A stretch of 64,000 bases of DNA from Puffinus mauretanicus (Eukaryota; Chordata; Aves; Procellariiformes; Procellariidae). The position numbers were made by a program, and so were the translations under genes. This document shows, piece by piece, positions 22,462 to 36,063 of the stretch. The DNA lies in NCBI GenBank assembly GCA_023333565.1, contig JAJKFH010000385.1, forward strand, positions 682,001-746,000, given 5' to 3'. The notes below the pieces were generated by a model that did not search any database, was not told the origin of the DNA, and saw only the letters and a program-made list of their open reading frames with translations. Positions within the stretch are counted from its first letter, which is position 1; the number at the start of each line of letters is the position of its first letter.

Positions 22462-24062
22462 TATTGCTGTTAAATAGCAGAAGAGAGATGCTGCCTTACA
22501 AACAGGGGTGGATTAAAGCCTAACAGGTGAAGCAACCGCTGCTCGCAGCTCCCTGCCCTGCCTCCCTCCCCAAGCCCTGTGGAAGTGGCAGGAGCTCCCC
22601 AAACCGACACCATCCCTGACCGCTCATAACACAGCACATCAGCACTTGGTCTAAGTTCCCTCTGCTTGGGCATCAGCCGAAGCCACCCCGAACCACTGCT
22701 GCACCCCACGCTGCCACCCCTCGCAGGGGACAGTACCTCTGGGAGCAGCCATGGGCAAATTTCACCCTCTGGGTGCTGAGCTTCTGAGCAGGACATAGTT
22801 TCTTGGTTGGCATCGCCCTGCTGCAGCCATCTTGCGCTCCCCAGTTCCTCACTCAGGCTTCTGCCACACAGCTAGAGTGGTAGGAGACACGTAAATGGGA
22901 ATTTGCAGTCTCCTTTCTCTGCTGAGCAACAACTACATCTCGCTGCAATAATTTCGAGCCATCTGAGACCATACACCAGTTACCTGGGCAGCTTCCAAGC
23001 AGCCTGCTCTTGTTTTCTCTCTCACCCTCTTAACACAGCTATGATAAATAAGAGCCACCTGCGGACTGCACGCCACCCTCAGCATCACTGCTTTGCTTTG
23101 ACTTAACAGCACAGACAACATCTACCTGGGACTAGCAGTCCACCTTTCAAGAGCAGAAGCTGGTCCCTTTGTTTATTCCTTTTGTGGAGGCAACCACCAC
23201 AGGGGTGCATAAGGACACAGATTCATTAGGACCTCAGAAACACTTGCCAAATTTCAACACTGCCTACTTATCAGAAAAACAAAAAACCAAGCAAACTTTG
23301 CTTTTGAGATGAGCAAAGAGCATTTCTAGTGTATGGATATACTTGAGAGACACAGTATGTACACATGGCATCTTCCTGCTGAATTTTCTTCACCTAAATC
23401 AGTATTTACTCTTCCCATCACTCCAGAGCCAACACAACTGTAAAAAAATGCTTGTTAGGTATTTATTAAGGAATTTCTACCATGTCTTTACCAAACACTG
23501 CTAGACTCAGTTTCTCTACTGTTAACAAAACATAGCCCTTTCTTTTTTCAGGCTGATTTCAATTTGGGGTTTTATTCTGCTCTAGCCCAAATAGATTTGT
23601 GTTGCTGTAACAGAAAACAGGCTGTAAGCCACTGAAATAAAAATGGAAACAAAACTCTGCTGATTTCCAAGTAACCATAGATTTCCATCACCATAGAACA
23701 GGGTAAAAATGGGCCAGGAGTTGGGCTGATTTTAAAAACCTCAAAAAAATCCCGTATTCAACCCCTCTGCTAAGAAAATTTACTTACAGAAAAGCAGCAA
23801 AGCCCAGAGCAATGGCATCCAAATCCCCAGTCCAAATTTTAGCCGTTTTCCAGCCTTGCACCAGCACAGAGGAGCTGCCCCAGGAGCCCACGCTGTGCTA
23901 GGCACACAGCCAGGAGCTCCAGTCAGGGCTTGCCGAGGTTGGTCTAGTGCAGTCCCGGCTGGTCCACCTGGAAAGCTGCAAACCAGCCACAGCTGCTGGG
24001 AAATCACAGCCCAGATCCTTTAGCAATACATAGGAAAAGGCCATAGTGCAGCTGCTCCTTAA

Positions 24063-24102
24063 ATATATACTTTTATATATGTGTGTGTATACATATATAT
24101 AA
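24063..24102. repeat. TA/TG microsatellite
   Basis: Alternating TA and TG dinucleotides, imperfect, followed by an A run. Confidence 0.7.
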
Positions 24103-26593
24103 AAAAAAGCTCCTGGCTGAGCTGCTTTGAAGCAAGGGAGGGAGCCAACCATGCAGGTGAATCCTGCGGTGTAAAAGTTCCTCTAAAGTTATTTTACCAG
24201 ATCAGGGAAGAGCTCTTTGGATAGTTTGAATATTGGATAGTTTTCTGTTTCGACGACAGAGCTGGGATGCTGTGCACACGCACAAAAACAACCTCACGGC
24301 AAATCTGTGCTCTTCTTCCCTTTCGAAAGATGCAGGCTTTCTTCCTGAGGAATGCCTTGCCTCAACTCTCCAGCAAGATTTTGTCTTTCAATGGCTGGTA
24401 GAGCTTGGAAACAACAAACAAGCTTCAGATGGTGCTAACGGTCCATTCTGCTGACCATATTCTCAATTAAATGCATTCATGTGGTTCATATCTGCAGTGA
24501 GATAATTATTCTGCCTATGTGGTAATACAATGCTGACTTTTATTTTGTGGGTTGCAAAGAGGTGCCAAAGGCACACAACTGGTTCAAAAAGACTGGATTG
24601 GCTTGCTATAAACATTTCTTAAAGTGTCTTTTTAAAAGAAAAACCTAAAAAATCTTCCTTCTGTTTGACCAAGCTTGGGTTTCTCATTTAAAGGAAAATA
24701 GGAAAAAAAAAAACCTACTCACAGCACTGCATTTCTTACATCCTGGGTATCTCAGTACTTAAACCTCTCTGAAGGCGAGCAGAACTTCTGACACCTACAA
24801 AAGAGGGAAAAGCTATGTAAGTCAGAGAAAAAACAAAAGGAGAAAATAGCAGCCATCCCTTCCACTCTCTGACTAGCAATTTAGGTTTTTTGCCAGCACC
24901 CGGGAATGCCGACTGACAGGAATTGCAGCAATTCCCTTTTCCACTGACCACCACTGACAGATGCAGAATTTGAAAGATTTGGTGCTCCAGCCCTGTTACA
25001 GTAACACGATGAATGTTGGGGGCCTCTTGGGGAAAAAAAATCCACATTTCTTAGGCCAAGCAGACAGGGGAGAGCACTTGCACACTGATGTCCAAAGATA
25101 CCGCTGCTGCTGCGGTTTGGACTGGAAATACCCACAAAACATCTGCTGCTGCAGACATGAACCAGAACAAGCTCTGTTTGGCTACTGGGAACTTCAACAA
25201 AATGCCATCAAAATTGCCTTTCTTCTCCTTAAAGGAACTCACCTGCTGTGTCCCAAAGCTAAAGTTGGCTTTCCTCATTTTTGCTTTTTTTTTTTTCCCT
25301 AAAGAAATGGGAGAGGAAGGTTTAGCTTCAGCAGCTGCAAGAGCAGAACGGATATAAAAAATTTCCCCCTTTGGCAGCAGCTGTGCACATGTGTGTAAAC
25401 ACACCTGAGAAACACCATGCCCACGGGTCTGCAAAGAATAGGTAAAGAAAAAATAAATGGTCATGGGACCGCTCTGAGTAGAAGAAATACATGCAGCAAA
25501 ACACCCTGCTAGTCCCTCAAGAAAAGAGGTAGAAGCTTATCGATTGCTTCAGCAGCACCAAGAGCACAACCTGCATTTTCAGCACCAGCTGAAGTATTTG
25601 AGTTTGAAACTTCACACTCTTGTTATCTGGCCAGAGGAAGGTCAGCTGGCAAACCCCAAAGAAATCACTCAGAGTCTTTTGCTCCTTCCCAGCAGGTTAG
25701 GAAGATTTTTTTTTTTGCTTCTTTTCAAAGGAAGATACGACTTGATTTCCTGAACGAGCATCATGGCTACTGGAGGAGCTGGGAGGCCAGGAGCTGTTAC
25801 ACAACCAAAACCATTTTTTTAAGAGCTTAGAATAGAAAAAGCTGCATGTTTATTCATAGAGAAAAGGGAAGCTGCTTCCCGCTTTGCTCCATCTCAGAGT
25901 AAGGCAAAAAAATGCTAGTTTCACTGAATTGTAAAAGAGAAATAAACATACAGGATAGCAGCAGATTTTGTGCTATTTACACCTCCACCCCTTTTTGGTC
26001 TTGGCAGGCCGCCTTCTGCTGCCCTTCCTCCCTCTTTTGGGTCAAATTCCCTATTCTCCCATCGTAGGCTGCAAGCCCGGGGCCAAGCAGTTTCTGTATT
26101 TAATGGGCTTAGTCCAGTTATCTTACATCGAATCCACTATCTGAAATCTTGTATTTTTAGTGCTGTGTCCAATGCGCAAAAGTGACCTTACATCTTGCCA
26201 ACAAGGACCAAAACCACCCCTACGAATAAAACGCTTTTAAGGAACAATAAAAATGCCTATAGTGCAACACAGCCCTCTCTTTCCTGCGATCTCTAACCTC
26301 TGCTTAGAAAGTTAATTAAAATAAATGCATATGTATGGCGCTTCTTAGGACTGTATAAAGAGCCTCACAATTTTTTGTGTTTTTCCTAAAGACCCAGCTG
26401 GTGAAATTTCTGTGAGGATCCCCACTTTAGGAAACATAAAGCAAGAAGAAATCTCCAGGGTTATTAAATCCAGACCCGTGCTGTTGTACTCATACCACAC
26501 AATCCTCTTCAGAAAGTATGCAAAAAGTTTCTACCCCTTGTGGCTATGAGAATATGATTTGGGTTTAACATAACAGCTCAGAAACAAGCTGGT

Positions 26594-26628
26594 AATATAT
26601 ATATACACATACATATACACATACATAT
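26594..26628. repeat. TA/CA microsatellite
   Basis: Imperfect alternation of TATA and CACATA units. Confidence 0.7.
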
Positions 26629-29600
26629 TTCAGATCTTCTAAACATGGTTTAGAAGAACCATTTCACGGTTCTGGGAAATCTACTACTGCTTTTGAAAGC
26701 CTGGAGTTAGGCAATAGTGAAATGAAAGAGTCACAAACACGTTTTATACAGAAATGCCAATTTTTTTGCAACAGGTAGGTAATTACTAATGAAAAGAAAA
26801 CGGGTCTTGCCCAAGTTTGTTCATCCTGAGCATCCCTGCGTGGGCAGCTCTTGAACAGCCTCCCTGGGGCCACGCTTACTCCAAGCCAGCTCAAGGCAGG
26901 GGAAGCAGCCCTCCTTGGCACGAAAGCATCACTACCCTGAAGTACATCACATCTCCATGATCAGGCAAATTCAGACCAGACCTCTTCACTCCACAGGAGG
27001 GCATTCATGCAGGCGTCATGTCCTCACCTACATGAGCCGTGCCACGTAAACATCTGCACAGTCACGGACAGGAGCTGGGGAGATTTGTATCTGCTGGCTC
27101 CCGCGCGGTGTCCTGGTGAGTACACGTACGAAACAGGTGACGGTGATTTATGAGTTACCACGCACTGCCTGGTTCACAGGAATTGCCTCTCTGTGTGTGT
27201 ACATAGCCCGCAGCACACAGAGGGTAACTCCAGCTACCCCAGCCATCCTTCATTCTCCACACATCGAGCAGGAGACTCAGCCACCAGATGCTTCATTATT
27301 CTAGATGGTTTCCAGAAAAAGTAACATCTTATGGCAAAACAAAACAAAATAAACACAAACATTTTAAAAATACTTTTAAAAAGTATGTAACTTGATAAAC
27401 ACCAGCACCCCGCACGGTTTCTGCAACCCAAACACTACTGCACTAACCACCTAAAAATGGGATTATTTTGCTTTGTTCGGCATGAAATTTCTTGCAAAAG
27501 CCAGATTGTTGAGGTATCTTTAGTGAGCTAAAATGTAAATCTCGAGCTGCTGTTAGGGCAGGGAAGAGAAATAACGGTACTTTTTAGATGCTTGACAGAA
27601 AAGTTCCTTTGAGACTCTCTCAACCTACGGAAATGATCAATTTTGCAAAAGAACATTTTACAGAGAGAAATGGAGTTGGGAGCCCTGAAAGCACTTGTTT
27701 TCCCTAGCTGTGCTCGAGATGAAGAAAAATGAAACCCAAACTCCTCCTGACCTCTTTTCCCGAAAGATGCCCATTTGGTGGCTTAAACCCTGCTGCCAGT
27801 CAGCCGAAAGCATCACCGTGGAGCAGGTCGTGCCTGTAACGCCAACCCTCCACAGCCCCACGAGGCTTTGGTACTTCCCCCCGGCACTGCCGGTGACCCA
27901 TCCCCATCACCCAACTGCCCCAACGCCCCAAAGTTGGTGGGACAGGCAATAGGTTGGGGCCACTTTTCCTTCATTAACCTAACGAGCCCCGGGACGCTGT
28001 TTCCCTCTGCTGCTGGCTCAGCGAGGCAGGAATACGGCGAGGCTGGGGTGCAGGTTCATCCCCGCTCCTCACCCCTCGGCGTCTGTTTTGTGCTAGGCAT
28101 TTATTAACTTCTCAGTCTAGCTTATACCTAGATTTCCCTAAAAACTACCATGATCAAAATTACCACCTTAGTGATCTGAATTACTTCTAACGCTAGACTA
28201 GAAAGGCCTTCTCTTGAATTAAATATGCACAGCTGTGTTGGAAATGGGGGGTTTGCAGCCTGTAGATTGCAGGCTGTTATTACGGTGTGATTAGCAGATA
28301 CAAGCGTTCCTGAAAGTCATCTGTATCCGCACAGTGAAACTCCCAGTTATCCCGGTGGATCCCGAGTGCCCCAACAGCTCCCGGCTGCCAGTCCGGTCCT
28401 CGTTAAACATTCACCAAAGCTGGCAGACTTCAGCACAAGGGATTAACATGCTCATGAGCATCCTTCACTTCAACACCTTTTTATGATTAATTTTTTTTAT
28501 GATTAATTTTTTAAAAATTAACCCATCCTTGTCCCCATCCCTAAGACAAACGCATAAAACACAATCCAGAGCTTCCATCAAATAACTAAATACGCAGTGA
28601 AAAAGCCGTTAAAAAATCCCAAAGTGCTCTGAGGTCTCTGCGTAAGCACACACACACCATGCGGACAGTGATGCTCGGAGAGGCCCGGGGACATCCCCCG
28701 CACCTCTCCATCCCCAGCACTCTTACTCCTGCCCCACTCGCCGCCCAGTCGCCTTTCTCCAGCCTTTTGAACGAGGCTATTTCCACCCCGCAGCAGCTGC
28801 TGACAGCAGCCACAGCGCTCCCTGGGAAAACCACCAGCTGACCTGCAAAACACACGGAATCAGACAAAAAGAGGGAGACTGGGGGCTCTGCAGCCTCTGA
28901 AAATACGCTGGTGGGAGGAAGGGGAGGCCGGGAGCGGGGAGGCTGCCTGCAGCTCCTGGCGCTGCACAGGCAGGGTAGGAGGCTCCTGCCAAGGGTCGCC
29001 TTCTCCACCTCAGCAATGTGACAACTGCTCACGTGAGGTCTTAATCCACGCTGCACCATTTGCAGGTACCCGCGAGCAGAAACTGTCCCAGGGAGTCGCT
29101 CCAAGGCCGTGGCACGCTGCAGCTCTGCAGCCTTCGCTTCCCCCAGGAAAACGTCTATAAACTACAGGAATGGACCAAGCCCCTATTTGCAAGGCCTTCT
29201 TAATGCTACCAGCTGGTTTTGGAAATATGCGGAAGCATAAAAATAAGCAAAGAGCAAGTAACAGCAAAGTAAGAGTAAATAAGAGCAAAAAGCAAATAAG
29301 CTGTCTCAAAAAAAAAAAAAAAGGAAAAAGTTTCCTAGGTTTAGGCAGATTTTCACTGTAACTGCAGCGCTGCCACAGAAACGATTCCCTCTCTCTTAGA
29401 GCTTTGTAAGATTTCAGAAAACATGCTCTCTGTCGGGATGAAACCGATCTTCTTACATCCCGCCAGGGAGAAGCACGAGAGCGATGCTCCAGGGCAGTGG
29501 GTGGCTGAGCCAGGCAGCCCGGGCAGCCAGCGCGGCCACCGTCGCCTGACCGCCGCTCCCAGGGGACTGCTCCGACCCCTCGGCCGCAGGCTGCCCGGGG

Positions 29601-30348
29601 CCAAGATGTGCCCATCCACAGTTTTACTTGAAGCTGGTAAGAAGACGTGGTTTGGCTGCCGGCAGCAGCTGCAGCTGGCCTCGGCTGCAAGGTGAGGCAG
29701 GGGCTGGCAAGTGTCCTAGCCTGGCTTCCCTAGCACTGGACAGAGAGACGGACCGTGGCTCTCTGCTGCTTCTCATCTCAGCGCCTTCTTAAAAAATATG
29801 CAATAAACAACAACACTAACCCCCATGGCCCCAGCGCGGGGGGATGATTCCCTGTGTCTCCGCTCAGGTCGTACAGCCTTTCTGCACTTCACTTTCCGTT
29901 GTTAAGCCTAGTTCATCGGGAACCAGAGCACTGAACCAAAATGAAAGAGAATGGGAAAGCATTGCTCAAAGCAGATTATATTTACTTTTCATCCCCCAGC
30001 TGCAGATGTCAGCAGAGAAAGGTATATTACTTTCCTTCCTATCTCCTTAACTGTTCCTAGTTTCCTTCAACAAATCAAAGTGTTTTCTTGAAGGGTGAGA
30101 AAACTCAGTCTCGTATACTACTTTAAATCGGCAGCAATGGCTTTAAAGCAAGGAGAAGAATGTTTGATTGTGTAAGAAAATTCAACCAGAGAGAGAGCGA
30201 TGTCCTGTAGGGTTCTGGCCAACAGAGAGTTCATCATTAATTTATTTGGCTTTTAGTAGAGTTAAACTATTTCACATTATTCCTCTTAAACCTTGCATTT
30301 CAGACTGTCGCCCTCTGGTTAGTTACCTACTTGCCCATAGTAATAAAC

Positions 30349-30413
30349 GTGTTGGAAAACAGTTGTCAGACCCTCCTCTGCCAGAACCATGATTGATAAC
30401 TGTTTTCCAACAC
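30349..30413 (+). ncRNA. Candidate small hairpin RNA or miniature foldback element
   Basis: The arms 30349-30368 (GTGTTGGAAAACAGTTGTCA) and 30394-30413 (TGATAACTGTTTTCCAACAC) are complementary over all 20 positions, with a single G-U wobble when transcribed from the plus strand. A G-U pair at 30369/30393 extends the stem to 21 bp. The loop is 25 nt or less, so the total length of 65 nt fits a precursor microRNA. Minus-strand transcription would give one A-C mismatch instead of the wobble. I do not recognise either arm as a known microRNA. A short palindromic transposon remnant is the main alternative. Confidence 0.4.
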
Positions 30414-30419
30414 AGCGGT

Positions 30420-33400
30420 TGCTACAGTAGCACTGTTGTAGGATGCTTCTGCTGCCCAACATACGCACAGCAATAACTTTTATTTTATTTTTAAACAACC
30501 GAGCTGCGGACTGTTCATCTGCTGATTAATTTTCAACAGCATGGGATGTCCAGTCCCTGTGTTCAGAACCATCCAGGTGTCATCATACAAGTTTGCTGAA
30601 GAGACGTGGTGTACGCTATACACAGGGGACACAGACAAGAATCATACGTTCCTTCCTCTCCCCTGCCAACACCCAAGCTCCTAACAACAGCAGTGCTATA
30701 GAGGAAAAGACCAACAGAGAGAGAGAACTGAAGCAAACACAATACAAAACCATGCTAACCCACATCAGTCGCCACAGTCTAAATGCATGTGCCAGTTTGG
30801 AAAGGATGGGGGTCATCATTTGAGACTGCCTATAAGAGGTATCACGCAGGCAGGTGCAGCAAATGATGCGAGCAGCAGCCCATCAGCATCACTTCACATG
30901 TACACAACGCTATTTAACCTAGACTGCAGCCAGAAACATCACTAGCTATTTTCACTGCTTAGATCCGCTGTCAGAGTGACACAATTTAAAGCCTCCCAGT
31001 ACCACTGTTAGGTCTGGCCCGGTCTCTCCAGTTTCAGCCTGATTTCCTTACCACATGACACAGCCCAACAGCAGACACTCTTTTCTCCTGCTCTTAATTC
31101 ACTCCCTCTTTTGTTTCCCTCAACCCCCAAGCTGAAAAGAAAAAAAAAAACACAACTTAAGAGGAAAAAAAAAAACCAGACTGATCAAGGCCAGCCAGTG
31201 ACTACATTTTTCTGTTATAAAAATAAATACAAGAGGAAGGGGTTTCCCTTTTCCGGCTGTTTAGACCATTCCTACTTTTGGCTGTAAGCACCGACGTGTT
31301 TGCAAATTCCTGCCAAACGCAGCAGCCGTCAGTGCAAAAGTGGTACAAGAAACAAAATGAGCACAGGGTGTAAATATAAAGCAAGAAATCACTTCACTCC
31401 GTTCAAATAATGTGCTCCTTTTGCTCTTAAAGACCAGCGCTCTTAGGTGTTACTGAGTCTCTAATTTTCAGTAAGAGCATCCATGTGTCTGTATCTGGAA
31501 AGTTAAGTGAGACGCACCTGGGCCAGCAGCCCCTACATTCGTGCCAGTGACCTACTTTCAGCTACAAGTAATGAAGGAGCCACAAGGAGACCGTAGGTGA
31601 GGTTGCCCGGAGTCCCCTACACGTTGCTATACGGTCCTATTTGGTGCCGAGCTTCATCCGCTCTCCTGACTGCAAACTCCCGGAGCAGCCCGTTTGAGGC
31701 GAGCATCTCCCGGGGCAGCTGCCTGCCTGCTGCACTTGCTCCCCGGCTGCACAGCCCCAGCGCCGGCACTGCAGCCCTCCCCCGCGCTCCAGCAAACGCA
31801 GCCGAAAGGGGAAAGTCCGCAAACACCGAGCACTGAAAAACAGCGTCCGACCCCGATGACTGGAAAGACTTGAGGAAATCCCCATGAAGCAGCTGCTTTT
31901 GGGGCCTTTTCTTCCTATCCTGGGGATAGCCAGCACAGCCTGGGCACTGAGTCTGCTTATTCTATTAAGAATCAGTAACTCTGGGCCCATCCTTCCCCTC
32001 CAGCTAGACTTTAACTTTTTTTTTAAGGCCGAGAATACAAAGCGATGGAACGAAACTTTCTCCTTACAGCCTGCCAGTCTTGCGGTCCCACAAATCTGTC
32101 CTATCAATTTATTACCTTCACTGCGGTGATGCCTGCATTGAACGCTGATTTGTTACGCCGCCGGGTCCACAGCCTTAAACAGCCTGGGATGTTTTTGGAA
32201 GCCAAAGCAACATAGGTTCAGACACTGAATGTCTGATTCCCGCAGATCTAAGTGTTGTATTTGAATCAAATTAAGATTTGGATTCTATTTATATTGGAAT
32301 ACCTCTGTGGCAGCAGATGCTTTTTACAGCCTTCTACCTGATTCAGGATCCAGGGCATAATTACATTTCTGAGAGCAAATCCTGCTACTGTTTGGATATA
32401 CCTTTGCCACTTACTCCAGTAGGAGCAGGTTTGAACCAAGGAAGATAAAGTGCAATTCACATGCTACTGCGAAGAGCTGTTCAGGAGAAAAGCACTTTCA
32501 CCCTTTAAAAATCAGACAAAACCAGATTTCACACAAAATTTATCCTATCCTTCCACATAATCAGCAACATGACATTAATTTCTTCCGTCTCACGATATAT
32601 TTAATGAGGGGAAAAAGGAAAGGTACATGCATGTGCACACCCCCTTCTCCAGTGCTCCTTGTTATTCTTCCAGAACAATTCTTCAAAGCTGCCAAGATCA
32701 CTGTATGTTACCTCCTTTTTCAAGGATCAGATACATTGCATCAAAAAGCATGCAGGAAAAGTTCTAGGGCATGAAACCAATTTTTGTGCACTTTTATCTG
32801 GGTCAGCTTTTCTATTGATTCTGCAAATACCATATAATTTTTTTAAAGCTAAGGTTTTTTTAGTTTAAAAAGAAGAAAAAGAGAACATCAGAACTTAAGT
32901 CAAACATCCATCTGAGCCAAGGATTAGTTTTGTTGGGTGACTCCAAATCAAAAAGATAGATTTTTTTTATAATGAAGTCTAACTAACAGTGAAAGAGCAT
33001 CTGAATTGATTTCTAAATTCAGTAAATGCCCTCTCTTCCCATACTGCTTCTGTTTTTATTAAATACTATTTAATGTCTTTGCTATTAGGTGTACAAAACT
33101 TAGACAGCTGACAACATCCAGGAAAGCTAACGGGAGACAAACACATTAAAAATACTCACACACACATTTTACCATTAATTCACCCCTCCCTTTCCCTGCC
33201 CCTCTGCCAAGTTTTCCTCCATGCTTATGAACTATTTGGCACAGCCTCCAGCTTTATGTCATTTCATCAACCCCAATGTGTGTCTTGAGGCGCTCTGAAA
33301 TAGAAATGATAAGTGAGAATTGGCCTCGGGTGACACAAGGCTGGATCCTGTTTTAGGAGGAGGTGACTTGCTGCAGACATCTTGAAGGTCTCATATTAAC

Positions 33401-35990
33401 TTCACCTGTACACACAGGTGGGAAATGGAGAAAGGACACTTCTAGGAGGAGACCTACCAACAGGTGACAGTTTGTAGTAGAAGCAACTCAGAAAATTTGC
33501 TTGCAACTCCAGATGACAGCAGAAAAAATATATAAAGTAGTTGGGAATTCTAATTAACTTCTGGTGAAAACAAAAAGCTAATGAACTGGCTCTCAAGTTC
33601 TTTTCCAGGATGGAGTCCTTTTACTTCTGAGAGATGCATTTTGCATATTTTGGTGGTGGTGTGGTGCTGGGAATAACAACACGTTGCCCAAGAGCCTGAG
33701 TAGCAAGTGTGCTTCTGCTGGAAGGTGGGCGCCTGCTTGGGCAAGACCTCGTTTCGCAGGGACCCGGGCACACGGCGAGCAGGGCCATTTGCACGCGCGC
33801 TTCGAGTCAAAGCTCGAGAGGGGTCTGACTAAGCCGAGCATTTCTTTCCTGGCTCTGGGACGCCTGTTTGGCACGCTCAAGATCCAGAGGATTGTCAGGA
33901 TGGATCCCTCAGCCTTTTTATATTCCATTTTCCCCGTCTGGAGAGCTGGGATGGAAAGATGAGTAATCATTTACACAACACCACTTGTGTAACACAAACA
34001 AAACCCCCAGCCTAACAGCTGAACAATTTCTGATACGTAAATGATTAAACCCCAACATTTTCTCGCCACGATTTTAACTAATTAAGCCTTGTCTTCATTA
34101 GGGACACCGTGCCAGTCCTGCACTAGGCTCCAGCTCCAGCATTGCACATCTATAACCAAAGAGCCGCAGACAAGTGAACTGCCCTCACCGTGGCAGGGCC
34201 GGAGGTCCCCTCGCCCAAGCGTGACCCTCCTTTCAGCACCCCACCACGCCGTACTCCATCTACGGATGGAATGCAGTTCTTAATATACTTCTAATTGCAA
34301 GAATTATTGCTGTATTACACCCGGACTTCTCTCTTCCCCCATGCATTGACTGGTTGCTCGGAGCTTTGCAACCTTTCGAAGAAACTGCCTTGAAAAACAA
34401 GACTGGGGAGGCTCACGTTAAATAGGGAAATGAAAACGCATTGCTAGCTACCCCGAAAAACTAGGCCAGGCTTCTCTCGACCAAATCTCCAGGTATCTCT
34501 AAGGCAGTAACAGTTGGCACGCTTCTTAAAATACGCACAGGCTGATTAAAGGCTGGCATACAGCGCTCGCTACACTTAAAGCATTAGCGGTGAATTTTAT
34601 AATCAGACAGACACCATGATTTTTCAAAGAAACCTTCTCCAAACGCAGGGCTGCTCGCTGAACCCCCTCCCTGGCTTGCTCTCCCACCTCAAAACACACC
34701 GAGAGGTCACCTCGGGAAAGCCGGAGGTACCAAACTTGGTACCTACAGAGGTACCAAGGTACCACCTTGGGTGTTGGTCCGAATTCAAACCAGCGGCTGT
34801 TTCAGCGTTGAGGCGGGGTTGCAAACCACAGCTTTCCGGGGCTCCTGCCCGCCAGCCGCCATACTGCTCCTTCCCCGGGGGCTGGGCTGCGGCGCCGGCC
34901 TCGCTGGGACATGGGCACGGAGGGCAGAGGGGAAGCGGAGAGCTGAGGAGGGACAATCGGCCGATGCACCTCCCTGCCGGAGGAGGCAACGGCAGAGCTG
35001 ATTTTAACACAAACGCATATCCCACCCTAACAGGACACTTTCCCTGGGGGAATGTTTTTTTTTTCCCTGTGCGCCACACTCCAGGCCCTCTCCTTCATCT
35101 GCTCCCCTCACGCTGAAAAAGCTTCGTTAGCGGAGAGGAGCCGAGCTCTGCCTGCCCTCCTCGCTCCCGTCAGTGGCCGTAAAAAGCAGGACTGAGCCAC
35201 CAGCAAGTACCTCCTCCTCCTTCCCCTCACACCAGGGGAAATGCGGGCTGCTTTCCTTCAGCTGCCTTCCTCGCCTTCCCACTGAGTATCTGAGCACCCC
35301 CCGCCGCAAGGAATTTAATATGGGAAGTGTTTTCATCCTCTTTTACGGATAAGGTAAAGCAAGACTGATAGTTTGGATATATTTATGTTATTTCAGTTTA
35401 AATTAAGGCTGCGGCTTCGCAAGATTGCAAATCTGGCTTTGTCGCGCCCATTACTCGACTGAGACCACCACGTCCCAGCAGTGCAACGCGCTGCCTGGCT
35501 ACCACCCCCCGGCAGACCCCAGCTGCTGGGCGGACGGTGCCCCCGGCAGCGCATCACCCCTGCCGTCGCCGCTGGCTGCCATTTCCGTAGCGGGCTGAGG
35601 GCTGCGGCGCTGCAATGCCCGTGGGAGCGGGGTGGGCGCCGGCTGCCACTGCCACCGGGTCACCCTGTACTGCCACTCGCCCCACACCCTCGGACGTGCG
35701 TTTCAGCCTGCTTACTAACACCTCCTAATTTAAATATTTAGGCCACTTTGCAACAAATGCAGATGCTTTTGCGCCCGTGCTTTTGCATGTTGCCTTCAAT
35801 AAACAGGTTTTGGCCTGGTGTTCCACGGCAGGTCGTAATACGTGGGGCAGTTTATCCTCTTCAACAGAGCTATAAGGCAAACGGGTTAATGTACGAATAT
35901 GCTGAACCTCAGTGGACTCTCTCAAACTGGATTGAGAAAGGACTACGGGCAAATACAGTCAGAGGTCACCGGAGAAAGCGACTGGTAATG
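30420..35990. other. Gene-free stretch with GC-rich patches
   Basis: No exon is recognised. GC-richer, CpG-containing patches occur at about 31600-31830, 34790-35030 and 35460-35700. Each gives overlapping long frames on both strands but no domain and no consistent splice-bounded frame. They may be small regulatory islands or untranslated exons. A cluster of four GGTACC palindromes lies at 34726-34763. Confidence 0.45.
34725..34770. repeat. Nested palindrome cluster built on GGTACC
   Basis: GGTACC occurs four times in 38 bp (34726, 34738, 34750 and 34758). AGGTACCAA and TTGGTACCT (34725-34733 and 34736-34744) form a perfect inverted repeat with a 2-base spacer. A second inverted pair, CCAAGGT and ACCTTGG, overlaps the last two copies. 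Confidence 0.7.
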
Positions 35991-36002
35991 CTCAGATTTA
36001 TA

Positions 36003-36063
36003 TAGAATCATGGAATAGTCTGGGTTGGAAGGGACCTTTAAAGGTCATCTAGTCCAACCCCCA
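36003..36063 (-). mobile_element. CR1 LINE, 3' end fragment
   Basis: Plus-strand reading shows AGAATCATGGAATAG, then GGGTTGGAAGGGACCTTTAA and the GTCATCTAGTCCAACCCC block, the reverse complement of the 3' end of avian CR1. The tail repeat lies at 36003 and homology stops at about 36063, so this is a very short 5'-truncated copy on the minus strand. Confidence 0.92.

Larger units (their letters stand above)
21216..30340. other. Gene-free stretch with simple repeats
   Basis: No supported exon. It holds a 28-base A run (22432-22459), TA/TG-type microsatellites (24063-24102 and 26594-26628), a 16-bp AT-rich direct repeat around TGATTAATTTTT (about 28478-28510), and two GC-richer patches (28660-29030 and 29420-29700) in which long antisense frames overlap without any domain. 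These patches are weaker in CpG than the island at 56 kb. Confidence 0.5.

Noticed and set aside
29010..29690. 226-codon minus-strand frame
   Set aside because: It includes Phe/Leu runs from a T-rich tract and overlaps open frames on the other strand. No domain is seen.
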